The notes beneath the pieces were generated by a model, which ran no database searches, had not been told where the DNA came from, and was given only the letters and a program-made list of their open reading frames with translations. Made by a program: the position numbers and the translations under genes. From positions 248,001 through 312,000 of the forward strand of contig NW_023501084.1 of assembly GCF_014066305.1 (NCBI RefSeq): 64,000 bases of DNA, in the 5' to 3' direction. Source of the DNA: Letharia columbiana. Its lineage: Eukaryota > Ascomycota > Lecanoromycetes > Lecanorales > Parmeliaceae. This document shows positions 1 to 10,760 of the stretch, in pieces (positions within the stretch are counted from its first letter, which is position 1; every line of letters begins with the position of its first letter).

Positions 1-3000
1 TCCAAGTATGCCTTTTCCAGCTCCCCCTTTCGAGATGAGGAGAACTTGGAGGACGATGACGAGACCAAGCGGCGCAAGGAGACGCTACACGAGAAGTTTG
101 TCAAGAAGCTGGGTCGACCCGACAGTATCGCCGACATCAAGAGGCGCAATTGGGTGATCAGCGAAGAGACTGCGGAAGATCAGAATGATGCCGAGGATGA
201 CGAAGAGGCTGAGGAGGACGGAACGTCCAAACTTGTCTCCAGGGGGGAGGAAAGGGGTCACTGCAAAGAAAGGCGCAAGCAAGCTCACGCCAATGGAGAA
301 GCAATTCCTGGACATAAAAAGGAAGCACCTGGACACCCTCATGATTATGGAAGTTGGCTATAAGTTCAAGTTCTGGGGAGAAGACGCACGAGTTGCTGCC
401 AAGGAATTAAGTATCGTGTGCATACCAGGAAAATTTAGATTTGACGAGCACCCTTCCGAGGCCCATCTGGACCGTTTTGCATCGGCTAGCATACCGACCC
501 ATCGATTACATGTACATGTAAAGCGGTTAGTGGGTGCAGGGCATAAAGTAGGCATTATCCGGCAGTTGGAGACAGCAGCCCTGAAAGCGGCTGGAGACAA
601 TCGAAATGCTCCCTTCGTTCGGAAACTTACCAATCTTTACACCAAGGGCACATATATCGACGATGTTGAAGGGCTGGAAGCATCAGTAGGGGCACCCTCC
701 AGCGGTACGCCTGCTACAGGCTATCTCGTGTGCATCACAGAAAGCAATGCCAAAGGTTGGGGGACGGACGAGAAGGTCCACATCGGTCTGGTCGCTGTGC
801 AGCCTGCGACTGGCGATGTGATACACGATGACTTCGAAGATGGCTTCATGAGAAGCGAAATAGAGACTCGGTTACTTCACATTTCGCCTTGTGAGATCTT
901 GATTGTCGGCGATCTTTCAAAAGCAACCGACAAATTGGTACAGCATCTGTCGGGAAGTAAGACCAACGTCTTCGGGGAAAGAGTGCGATTGGAGAGACTC
1001 GACAAGCCGAAGACCATGGCAGCGCAAGCTTACAGTCACGTTTCAAACTTTTACGCCGAGAAAATGAAAGCCTCAACTGCGGAAGATGATGAGAAAGCAA
1101 GCAAGATCTTGGACAACGTGCTAAAGCTCGCTGAGGGTGTAACAATCTGTCTCTCTGCGATGATCACGCATCTGACGGACTATGGCCTCGAACATGTTTT
1201 CGATCTCACGAAGTATTTCCAGTCATTCAGTGCTCGATCGCACATGCTGCTCAACGGAACCAGCCTAACTAGCCTTGAGATTTACCAGAACCAGACAGAC
1301 CATACTGAGAAGGGGAGCCTGTTCTGGACCCTGGACAGGACTAAGACACGCTTCGGCCAGAGGCTGTTACGCAAATGGGTAGGCCGACCGCTGCTTCGGA
1401 AGGCTGAGCTGGAAGAACGCATCGCCGCTGTCGAAGAGCTCAATGATGACCAGCCGACAGTGCGAGCGGACAAGGTCAAACACCTTCTTTCTCAGATCAG
1501 AAGTGATCTGGAGAAGAGTTTGATACGCATCTACTATGGCAAAGTCAGTACATTCTTTTCCAGCGTCCTTGCCATTTACTGATTTTGTGCAGTGTACTCG
1601 CCCGGAGCTATTGACTGTCTTGCAGACTATGCAACGCATCGCCACTGAGTTCGTCTCAGTAAAAAGGCCTTCGGATGCTGGCTTCCAGTCATCAATCATC
1701 AACAATGCTATTGCCGCTCTTCCAACCATCGCGGAGGATGTAGTTTCATATTTGGACCAAATCAACCCAGAAGCCGCTAAGGCAGACGACAAGTATGCTT
1801 TCTTCCGAGAAGAGGTGGAAAGTGAAGACATCATGGAGCACAAGATGGGTATAGCAAGTGTTGAGCAGGAGCTTGACGCTCATCGACCCGTCGCCGCTGC
1901 AAAGGTTAAGAAGGTGAAGGTAGAATATGTCACGGTTGCTGGCATAGAGTATCTGATCGAGGTGGATAATGCACTACTGAAAAACGTCCCAGCTTCATGG
2001 GCAAAGATCAGCGGTACAAAGAAGGTTTCACGATTCCACACACCGGAAGTTGTGCGTCTCATTCGTGAAAGGGATCAGCATAAAGAAGCGTTGGCTGCCG
2101 CGTGCGATATTGCATTTGCCGGACTATTGGCGGACATCTCATCCAAGTATCAGTCATTCCGAGATTGCGTTCAGGCTCTTGCCACGCTTGACTGCTTACT
2201 GTCTCTTGCCGCCATCGCCGGTCAACCAGGCTACGTCAAGCCAGAGTACATGGACGAGACGTGCATATCTGTTGAGCAGGGCAGACATCCCATGGTCGAA
2301 CAGCTTCTCCTTGATACCTACGTGCCCAACGATACTGATCTCGCTTCGGATCGCACGAGAGCCTTGCTCATCACCGGTCCAAACATGGGAGGCAAGTCAA
2401 GCTATGTTCGCCAAGTCGCTCTTATCTCCATCATGGGCCAGATTGGATCTTATGTCCCTGCCGAGTCCGCTAAGCTTGGCATGCTCGATGCTGTCTTCAC
2501 CCGCATGGGTGCCTTTGATAACATGATGGCGGGAGAGTCTACCTTCATGGTGGAACTATCCGAAACGTCGGACATCCTGAAGCAAGCGACATCAAAGTCG
2601 TTGATCATTTTGGATGAACTCGGTCGCGGAACCTCGACACACGATGGCGTCGCCATTGCCCAAGCTGTACTGGATCATGTGGTCAGAGAAAAGAAGAGCT
2701 TGACGCTCTTCATCACCCACTACCAGAATCTCAGCGCACTCGCCAAGGGGTTCGAAAATGGCGAGCTGAAGAACGTACATATGCGCTTCAAGGAAACTGG
2801 CGATGCTAGCCAGGAGATCACATTTCTCTACGAGATTGGCGAAGGCGTGGCTCATCGGTCCTACGGCTTGAACGTCGCCCGCCTAGCCAATGTCCCAGAG
2901 TCTGTCCTCGATGTTGCTGCAGTCAAGTCGAAAGAGCTAGAACATGAGGCTAGTGAGAAACAGCTTGGTCATTTGTAAGTTATCCTGCATCAAATTGTCC

Positions 3001-3109
3001 ATCAATCCGCTAAACCTCAGCGCACAGGTCTCGGTCTCTTCATTCGATGCTTTCCGACCAAAACAATATACAGCTAGATGTGATGGTCACTGGGATCGAG
3101 CAGCTGTAG
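1..3109 (+). CDS. MSH3: DNA mismatch repair protein Msh3, 5' end cut by the window
   Basis: MutS homologue that pairs with Msh2 (MutSbeta) to bind insertion/deletion loops in the nucleus. The frame is open from base 1, so the N-terminus lies outside. The mismatch-binding MutS domain I starts near base 330 ([17 protein letters not shown]), followed by connector, core and lever. The ATPase has Walker A GPNMGGKS at 2376-2399 and Walker [14 protein letters not shown] near 2601-2640. Exons join cleanly across introns 1544-1592 (GK then CTRPELL) and 2975-3027; the second join gives a 27-residue tail ending in TGIEQL with stop 3107-3109. The frame changes once near a G6 run (242-247): before it the acidic linker reads in frame 1, after it in frame 2. 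One base fewer would restore it, so I read this as a homopolymer error, not decay. The next gene is convergent. Confidence 0.95.
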
Positions 3110-4206
3110 ACTATTTGGTAAGGGGTGCCCTGACCCATTGTCCGCTTTCCTTATTCTATGATGAAAAACACGTCAGAAATAATCATTGAGCGTTTGCAAA
3201 TGCAAAACGATGATGCTATTTACAATTAGACTCTGACAACATTCTTCTGCCCCCGTCCTATCAGTTCATCAGTAACGCTTTCTTGAAGCTAACACATTCG
3301 CACAAACATTAGGCATCTGATACGCACAGCTAGCCGTGACCGGCCCCTCGTACCTCGTCCCCAATACTGCATGGTCGGAAACCGAATCCAGAACATATAC
3401 CCGAACGGTACGTTGTCGTTCCCTTTTCTGTGCTTCTCTATATCCGTCTATGATTAAGAAATTGTTGTTGAAATCTGAGGCTGTGTGTATGCAGCCGGTC
3501 CCATGGAGACTCTCACACCCACATAACATGAGACTTGCCTTTTACCACACTTGTGTCTTCTTCCGCGCGTGGGCATTGCGCAGTGGCTGATCATGTGCAG
3601 CAGAAGTAGTGCCGGTCCCACGCTCCTGCTCTTATGAGATTTTGGGTGGAAGGAGGGATGAGGAGGTTGCGGATCTGGGACTGAACAGGTGCTACGTACG
3701 CTTTGCAGCTTGTAAATGTAAATAGGGGTATCTAGAGCTGTTGTCACGCTTTCTAGGTATGGTCATAATGGTAATGAAGAATGATTATTATATCCTATAT
3801 ACGTCCTTTGATCAGAGAGCTTCTTTTGTCTGAATGTTTGTTGTATCCTCTTCTTTGGATATACGAGGTGATCTCTTGATTACCAGCCAGTTGAAGTCTG
3901 TCCTGTAGATTCAAATATTGTCATGAAGCTGATTTCTTCTAAATCTTTCTTTGTACTGAAGTCGAGTGTCCTACCTGCTTCAAGCACCGACTCTACACCA
4001 TTGCATCGTTATAGAACAGTATGATTGCTGGGGAAACGTTGACGATGGAACCCTCTCTCTATGTTGTTGCAACAGATTAACTTCGACGATTGCTTCGGAA
4101 GCTTAGGACTGGAGCCAGAACACTGGATCCAATAGTAATAATAAGGCTACGCTGCTCTCTCTCTACCTCCACCCTCTACACGTCCGTCTGTCGCCAAGTG
4201 CATTCT
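3110..4206. other. Intergenic, MSH3 3' side to F-box gene 3' side
   Basis: Space between two convergent genes. It holds only short unsupported frames and AT-rich stretches that would serve as 3' UTRs. I see no repeat or RNA gene. Confidence 0.6.
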
Positions 4207-7200
4207 CTATCCACTCAAGATCTCAACCTCCAACCTCGTCAACTCCAACACATCGATGCCTAACCCCTCATCCTCAATCTCCCCTCCCCTCTGCGCCAAA
4301 TAATCAGGCACCCAATCCGCATCCTCCTCACTCCATCTACCCCAAAGCGGGGGGACATGGATTGCAAAAGCACCGCCGGCCTGCGCCAGTTCGTCGTGAC
4401 CTGAAGCGTAGCCCTCGTCTTCCTCAGCGTCAGCATCGGGCATTTTGATGTCGCCGTCATGGTCGATGTCACGATCGCGGTCGATAATACGGTCGTGGAG
4501 GCCGTGGAGGAAATTGTGGATGGATGATTGCAAGGAAGGGTGAAGGCACGTGGCGCCGGTACGCGTCGGGCGTAGCGGTGCGGCGCCATCAAAGTGCACG
4601 GCTGCCTTGGAGGTGTTGAACATATAGGTGTCGCCATCTGCGTCTTCCAGGGCTGTGACCGCGCCGTCTTTGAGTACGATCCTTTTCTCCACAGACTGTT
4701 GCCGGCCGGCAATCTGCCAAACATATGCCATGCCGTTGACGGCGAAAGTCCAGATGGTTAGGATTCCACCGGATGCATCGACCGCAACGTCAACGAGCCC
4801 CTGCATGTTACCGATCTTGACGCCTTCGATCCTCATTGGCTCTCCAATTGCGTTAGCTTTTTGGCCATCTTGCCCATCTTGCCCATCTTGCCCTTTAGCT
4901 GTCTTGTCTTGATAACCAAAGAAAGCATCGGGTGGCACAACAAATAGCCAAATAGCTTCGCCATACCCAACCACAACTCTGACACCCCACTGCAACTCGC
5001 CACCAGCTGCGTAGACTCTGGGCACTACAGTCTCCCCAAGTTCGCTTGGTCCTTTGAAAATGAACCTCCTGATAAGCTTCGTAGCTCCGGATCCAAGCGG
5101 TGCATCTGTGCCCAAACACAGGTTTCCTTCTACGGGATCAGTGAACAAGACATTCCATCCATCACTAATAGGCACAGCGCGATAATGATCGCACCATCCG
5201 GAACCTCTGAAGGCATTGTCCCAACTACTAGGGTCAGACAACCCTTCCTCATAAGTCATACCCTCATGTCTAGCGGTACTAGTGCTCGTACCGGGAAAGT
5301 ATCTGCCCCCAAGTCCTTCCTTTTCCTCGGGATGACTAGCACTGCTGATCAGCCTTAGCTTCTTCGCCGAATCCACCGCCAGCCTGGGCGGAAGGAAGTA
5401 CAAGAAGTCGCTTGGCGCAGTGAGTGGGAACCAGCGATTAAGATCCTGCCCCGTCAGTGCATCAATCCAGTGAAGTTCAATTCCCGCGGAGCAGCCGAAG
5501 GCAACGCAGCGGCGCTGTGGGCAGATTGCTACGCTTCTAGGCGGGTCTTCGGCGGAGCAGAGGTTGCGATAGATGGAACGTATACCGGTCTCGAGAGGTA
5601 TATAGCCCGTGTTGGAGGAAAGAGAGAGTCGGGAAGGTCCAGGCGCAGGCGAAACAAGAGGGTCATCCATTCTCCAAGACGTGTGGATGTCGCGGGCGCC
5701 GTGGACTTCGGGGTGACTTGCTTCTGCAATCGCTCGAGCCAAGGCACGGTCATTGGGACTTGCTCGAAAGGAAGCGTGCTCATTGGGTGGAGTAGCTTCG
5801 GTAACGCCAGGCTCACCAGAGGAGACAGAACTGTAGATAGAGGTCTTGCAGTCACGCGTGACAGCCGACGAGACCTGCGGATTGGATCGTTTCTGTGATG
5901 GCAACCGGGTGTTCTCGTGGAGGTCGCAGACTAGGCCTACCCGACCCTCAAGGAGAGCTGCGACGGCAAAGCGCTGAGCGGACGTGTCCATGCTTACAGC
6001 CAGAACGCGGTGAGGGCAGAGGACGGTGGTCACAGGCGAAAGATGGCCTCCATGAGGGTGCGGGCCCGAGGTATTATCACGCAGAGAGTAGATGTAGATC
6101 AGGCAGCCTTCAGTAACCAGAAGAAATTTGCAGCAGACGCTGACTGTAAAGTGAACCGCTGATCCGTGTTGACAGTTTCCTATACGAGAAGGGTTATAGC
6201 CGGTGCTCAGTTCAGAAAAGTCAGTCTCGGATGTGAGGGCAACACCAGTATGATTAGATTGTCTGCCCGACGATGACCACAGATTTCCCGAGAGCCCGTT
6301 GCCGGTCCAACCTGGTCGTAGAGAGCACTCGGTAGCCAATCGCTTGCTTAAGATCCATTCCTCATTGATGCTGTCGGCAGTTCTATGCCCGTTCAACTCT
6401 TCACGCACATCCATGTCAGCCTTTCCGGCCCTCCACCAGCCACCCTCCTTCAGCACCCTTGTTAGCAGCCTCTCTTCCAGACTGCCGATCATCCAAGCTC
6501 TACATGTGTGCCTGGCGGCATTCAGATCCACAGGAGAGAGGTAGACGTAGACTCTCTCAAGAGTTTCGGCAGGAAGTTTGTAGACAGACGGCATGACGAC
6601 AGGACGAGCGAGAGTGATACCGGCTGACCAGCAGCGGGATGAAAGGCGAACAGCCAGGTATTCTTCGAAGTGAATGTAGTTCAAGAGTCGCTGAAAGAAG
6701 GTCGCCGGGAGCTCAGGCCCTCGGTTTTGCTTGCGGCGAAGACCAAGTACAGCGAATGTATCGCGATGACCTCCGAAGTTGGTCAAGTCGATTGAGCTAC
6801 TGAAGGTTGCGGCCTTGTGTAGCTCTTCCGAGAGAGATAAACGGAACCTCTCAAATGGTAAGGGCTCCATGTAACAGCCGTCGATGGCTTCGGGTTCCTC
6901 GGAGAGATCTCGGCTCAGAAATCGCTGACGCATTGTAATGTCAAGATCATCAACATTTGGACCTGCTTGAGGTCTAGTCATGGCTCGGGGCTCAAGGCGT
7001 TCATGCGCAGGGACCCGAACGAGCGTGCGGCCTCTAATGGGGCTCCCCTCTTCACTTGATGGTATGGCTGACTCTGATTGCTCGGATGCAACCTGGAATG
7101 AAAAGCTGCTGCGGACGGAATTGGAGGGCGTCGAACGAGGAGAGGCTTTAGGTCTGAGAGGTGCATTGACGTCGTTTGAGGCAGCAAGAGCTCCAGGCTT

Positions 7201-7515
7201 CGTAGCAGAGTCCAGCTCCAAGGGACCCATTCCGAAGCGAGTCGGACAGTCTCCAATCAATCGGGTAACTTCAGGTGCAGAGGAAGGTCCGACGTAGAGG
7301 ATATGAACAGATGCGTTTTCTAGGATAGTGACCAGTGGAGCGGCTGAAGTGGAGTCCAAACAATCTGCTTGTTCAGGGTCAAGGCCGGCGACCCCGCGTG
7401 AGAGGAGGATCTGCGAAGACGTAGTTAAAGCTGTTGCACGCCTGAAAGACCGTGCTGGTAAAGGATGTGGTTGGTCTACACCTAGGATAAGCTGCTTGTC
7501 AGTGGACGCAGACCT
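4207..7515 (-). CDS. Large F-box protein with WD-like C-terminal half
   Basis: Protein of at least 1,100 residues. The F-box (LPAETLERVYVYLSPVDLNAARHTCRAW) lies at about 6600-6440, which suggests a substrate adaptor of an SCF ubiquitin ligase. The C-terminal half has beta-propeller-like stretches (IYIYSLRDN, SPVTTVL, AVSMDTSAQRFAVA) but no clear WD signature, so the propeller is an inference. The frame stays open upstream of the first possible non-ATG start to a good acceptor (TGCTAAC branch, AG at 7516-7517), and there is no ATG in between. A short first exon near 7530-7620 is therefore likely; an ATG at 7615 with a weak GTTTCG donor fits but is unproven. A GQDGQDGQDGQ run near 4870-4895 comes from a tripled nonamer. 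The gene follows the channel gene on the same strand, with about 230 bp between. Confidence 0.8.
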   Translation of the reverse strand, partial: RSASTDKQLILGVDQPHPLPARSFRRATALTTSSQILLSRGVAGLDPEQADCLDSTSAAPLVTILENASVHILYVGPSSAPEVTRLIGDCPTRFGMGPLELDSATKPGALAASNDVNAPLRPKASPRSTPSNSVRSSFSFQVASEQSESAIPSSEEGSPIRGRTLVRVPAHERLEPRAMTRPQAGPNVDDLDITMRQRFLSRDLSEEPEAIDGCYMEPLPFERFRLSLSEELHKAATFSSSIDLTNFGGHRDTFAVLGLRRKQNRGPELPATFFQRLLNYIHFEEYLAVRLSSRCWSAGITLARPVVMPSVYKLPAETLERVYVYLSPVDLNAARHTCRAWMIGSLEERLLTRVLKEGGWWRAGKADMDVREELNGHRTADSINEEWILSKRLATECSLRPGWTGNGLSGNLWSSSGRQSNHTGVALTSETDFSELSTGYNPSRIGNCQHGSAVHFTVSVCCKFLLVTEGCLIYIYSLRDNTSGPHPHGGHLSPVTTVLCPHRVLAVSMDTSAQRFAVAALLEGRVGLVCDLHENTRLPSQKRSNPQVSSAVTRDCKTSIYSSVSSGEPGVTEATPPNEHASFRASPNDRALARAIAEASHPEVHGARDIHTSWRMDDPLVSPAPGPSRLSLSSNTGYIPLETGIRSIYRNLCSAEDPPRSVAICPQRRCVAFGCSAGIELHWIDALTGQDLNRWFPLTAPSDFLYFLPPRLAVDSAKKLRLISSASHPEEKEGLGGRYFPGTSTSTARHEGMTYEEGLSDPSSWDNAFRGSGWCDHYRAVPISDGWNVLFTDPVEGNLCLGTDAPLGSGATKLIRRFIFKGPSELGETVVPRVYAAGGELQWGVRVVVGYGEAIWLFVVPPDAFFGYQDKTAKGQDGQDGQDGQKANAIGEPMRIEGVKIGNMQGLVDVAVDASGGILTIWTFAVNGMAYVWQIAGRQQSVEKRIVLKDGAVTALEDADGDTYMFNTSKAAVHFDGAAPLRPTRTGATCLHPSLQSSIHNFLHGLHDRIIDRDRDIDHDGDIKMPDADAEEDEGYASGHDELAQAGGAFAIHVPPLWGRWSEEDADWVPDYLAQRGGEIEDEGLGIDVLELTRLEVEILSG

Positions 7516-7743
7516 CTGAACGAGTTAGCACACTAGACGCAAGCGCCTCTTTTCCGGTCGAAACAAGAAAGAACGACCACTTGAAGATGTGCCTCGAAAG
7601 ATCAGCATGGCCCATGCGGACGGGTATAAAGCTCTTCTAAAACAAAACTCCCAATTAATGCAGTAGTCCAAACGCCATGAAGAATAACACGTTCGCTATG
7701 CATAGCATTAATCATGGAATCAACCCAGCCTCTTTCGAAGGAA

Positions 7744-10422
7744 TCACACATCCTCTTCGGCACCATGATTACCATGCCGAGACGAACCATTCGTCCGCTT
7801 CTTTGCAAGCCAGACATCCTCTAAGGGGGTGACCAAGCTAGGATTGATGTAGCGCAGGCCTGTCTCCCGGTCCTCATCGACATCGCGACCCCTCGAGGTC
7901 TCACTCTCGTACCTTGACTCGCCGTGGGCCAACGCTCCGAAAGGCGGGTCATGAGTGAGACTGCGGATAGCGATAAATTTCATCAATGGGTCATAGGTGC
8001 GTTGGTAGAAGACCATGAACCAAATTGTGAATGCGAGCAGAGGGACGATCAAGATGGCGCGGTACACTGCCAGACTTAAACCCAGAATACCAGTCATCGC
8101 AAGCTGAAAGACGACAAGGCCCAGTACGATGCGATTGCAAATGATAGACCATGCTCGACCGGTCGAGTGCTGACGGTGATCCATCGCGTAGAGGAGCTGG
8201 TATTTGTAGATGAAAGTTCCGATGATGAAATAAAGCAGGCCAAATAATTGGACCAGCCAGGAGCCGGGCAGGACGCTGTACACGATGCAAATGATGAATA
8301 TGAGTATGGTCTGAGGAAGATAGAAGCCATAGCTGAAGACAGGCGGCTGGACCAATTCTGCGTAATCTGTACCCTCGATCAGCGACTGCCGGAGAGCTTG
8401 GTTGATATCCAACTAGGGCTCATACCTCGAGGGGTTTTAGCACCTATCAAGAAGATCGGATACATTGCGACACTGCCGAACTCGAGCAATCGGAAGGGGA
8501 ACAGCCCAAGCCCTTGAAGGATGATCAGATTGATGTAAAATAGGACGAGATTCTTCAAGGAAGTGGCCAGGATAATTGCGATGCTAGTGGTGTCTCTGAG
8601 AGAATCTCCGATGCGGCTGAAGTATGCCTGAGCATTTGACGCCGTCCCAAAGATGGTGAAGACGACGAAAAGGTTGAAAAAGGTGAAAAAGAAGTTTTTG
8701 GATATCAGCGACATTTCGACGTCACCTTGCGACATCATGCCTTGTAGCGTTGACAGCCCTGCATGTCATCAGCTTCGATTCGAATGACCTGGGCAGATGA
8801 GATCATACAGTAGTAAAGATACGGTACAGCCACACTTAAGAGGGAGATAAGTAGTGTAGGAAGACCTTGTTGGACCAAGGATCTGCTAATGTCGTGGCTG
8901 GAGAGGGCATCCGCGAGCTGTGGCCAGACCTTGCCAATGTTTTCGAGGCTTAGCAGTCCAGCAAGAGGGACCAAAAGTAAAGACCAGAAGACTGTGAGGA
9001 TAGCAATCACCAAGGTGATGGACCATGCCCTGAGCATCCTACTGGATCTTGAAAGATACGTGTTATGCCATACCACGTCCGATGGTGCTGGGGCAACGTT
9101 AGCAAGCAGTTTCATTGGCTCGGGATCCATCGTAGCTTGTACAGCCATTTGCTACGCATTGTTAGCACTGCTGGGACTTCTTCGGACCACATTACTTACT
9201 GCTGCAGCAGTCGAGTCCAGTGTGACAAAGGCCAGTGGAGTGGGTTTGTAGACCTTCTTGCGAGATGACTGGATTTTCTCGTCTAGCTTATGGAGCTTCT
9301 CCTCATAGTAATCGATAGCATCGATACGTCGACTTTGTAGACCCAGGAATCCGTGCCATATCCGTGTCTTCGGACGATCTGATGTAGCCGTATCCACGTG
9401 AGGCTGGTCGTCATTGTCACCATCGAGAAGATGATCAGACTCATCGACGTGGTCTGTGTTTCCTCCAGAGGCTTGGAGTAGGACCCTATTGCCCGCATGT
9501 TTTGGTCGTCCCGAATGTACGGTCCAAGCCTCTTCGAGCTTCCGCAAGATGCTCATTCTGCGCGTGACAAGATCGTCCAGCTCTTTCCAGTCCTTGCATA
9601 ATAAGACGCTTTCCACTTTACCAATTTGGAGATTTTCAATCGCTTCCTTGATCATCTCCTCCGAGCGTAGTTCTTCGGGTATACCAGAGAGCCTGATGGT
9701 CCTATCTGTGACCGTGGATTGGCTGCCAAGGTAGTCCTGGCGGATGCGAATGACTTTTTTGGTCTCTGTGGTTATGAGGTATAGGGCAAGGGCAGAAAAA
9801 AGATATACGAAGACCACGTAGATCCAGAGCATCAAGTCAGTCGGCTTATCCTCGCCCTTCGTAGCCTTCCCTGATCCTGCTATCTCCAGCAATGGAGACA
9901 CATTGCCATAGGCCCCGAAGGTAGAGGTCCTGTTGGCTGTGTGATTTCCAAGATTCCCTGATTTAGGCAGGCCATAGTCGCCTGTGTCGTGTACGTGTAT
10001 TGGTAATAGGACAACGAGTGAGAAGAAGAGGGTGATTGTTATATACTTGGTGGCCATCTTGAAGAAGTGAAGAAACTGCGATTCATTTAGACATTGAACC
10101 TCTTCATTCTTTTCAGGCTACTTACTACGAAAGCATCAAGACCGGCCGAAGCAAGTACTTGATCTTCGGTAATTCGATAAAGAGCTGGGACCCATCCAAA
10201 GAAGGTGTCTGGGAGCTCTGGGAGAGTGGAGGCTGCATTCTTCTGCTTTTTCCGCGCAGCATAGAGAGATGTCCATCTTGGTCTCAAGAAACAAAAGGCG
10301 AGAAAGGCGAAGAACCCGAGAGCAATGGAGATGGCGAGTTGGGTGTAGAGGTCTCTTTGATTATGATTTTGGCTCTGGTCCAGGTAGCCATCGCGGTCCG
10401 CCATAGTCCAAGCCGACGCCAT
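7744..10422 (-). CDS. CSC1/OSCA-like stress-gated cation channel (DUF221 family)
   Basis: Predicted membrane channel of 823 residues, related to yeast Csc1/Rsn1 and plant OSCA calcium-permeable osmosensitive channels. Exons: 10422-10126, 10075-9200, 9151-8809, 8758-8426, 8366-7744. Every join restores family sequence: GLDAFV/FLHFFKMA, LDSTAAA/QMAVQ, PYLYYW/LSTLQGMMSQGDVE and GAKTPR/DYAELVQPPVFSYG. The N-terminus has an anchor helix and the late-exocytosis type segment. A cytosolic loop with charged helices lies in exon 2. The seven-helix DUF221 core (APAPSDVVWHNTYLS, ISKNFFFTFFNLF, FYLPQTILIF) fills exons 3-5. Introns are 48-59 bp. The start is the first ATG in frame (MASAWTMADRDGY); a second ATG follows seven codons later. 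It is transcribed away from PCH2 across a short shared promoter. Length matches the family. Confidence 0.93.
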
Positions 10423-10760
10423 AGTTGCGTGATTATGGGGCACCAAGGCAGGGAGTTATGTCGGCGTGGGAAGCATTGCGGTAGAATGTATTTCTTATCA
10501 ACCTGCAGGTTTTGAGACAACATGCAAGCGATGGATTAGTTGTCTGGACCCTTGCCAAGAAAACGCACACTAGCTAAGGATACTTGAGTAGGTACTGTAA
10601 ACTTCTCCAAAAGAACTCAATGCCACAGCCCGCATCTTTTGGCCATTCTCTCATCTCCCCCGAACCTATAAACCATGAGGACTTTCTTTGACTTCCACCC
10701 TCAAGGCTCTTAGATGAGGGTAGGAGACGTGTGTTAACTTGCAGCAAGACGGAGCCGAGC
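10423..10760. promoter_or_regulatory. Divergent promoter region, channel gene and PCH2
   Basis: About 340 bp between two outward-facing starts. No specific factor site can be claimed from sequence alone. Confidence 0.5.

Noticed and set aside
8741..8808. Alternative acceptor in the channel gene giving YYCMMSQG
   Set aside because: The acceptor at 8759 gives YYWLSTLQGMMSQGD, which fits the family.
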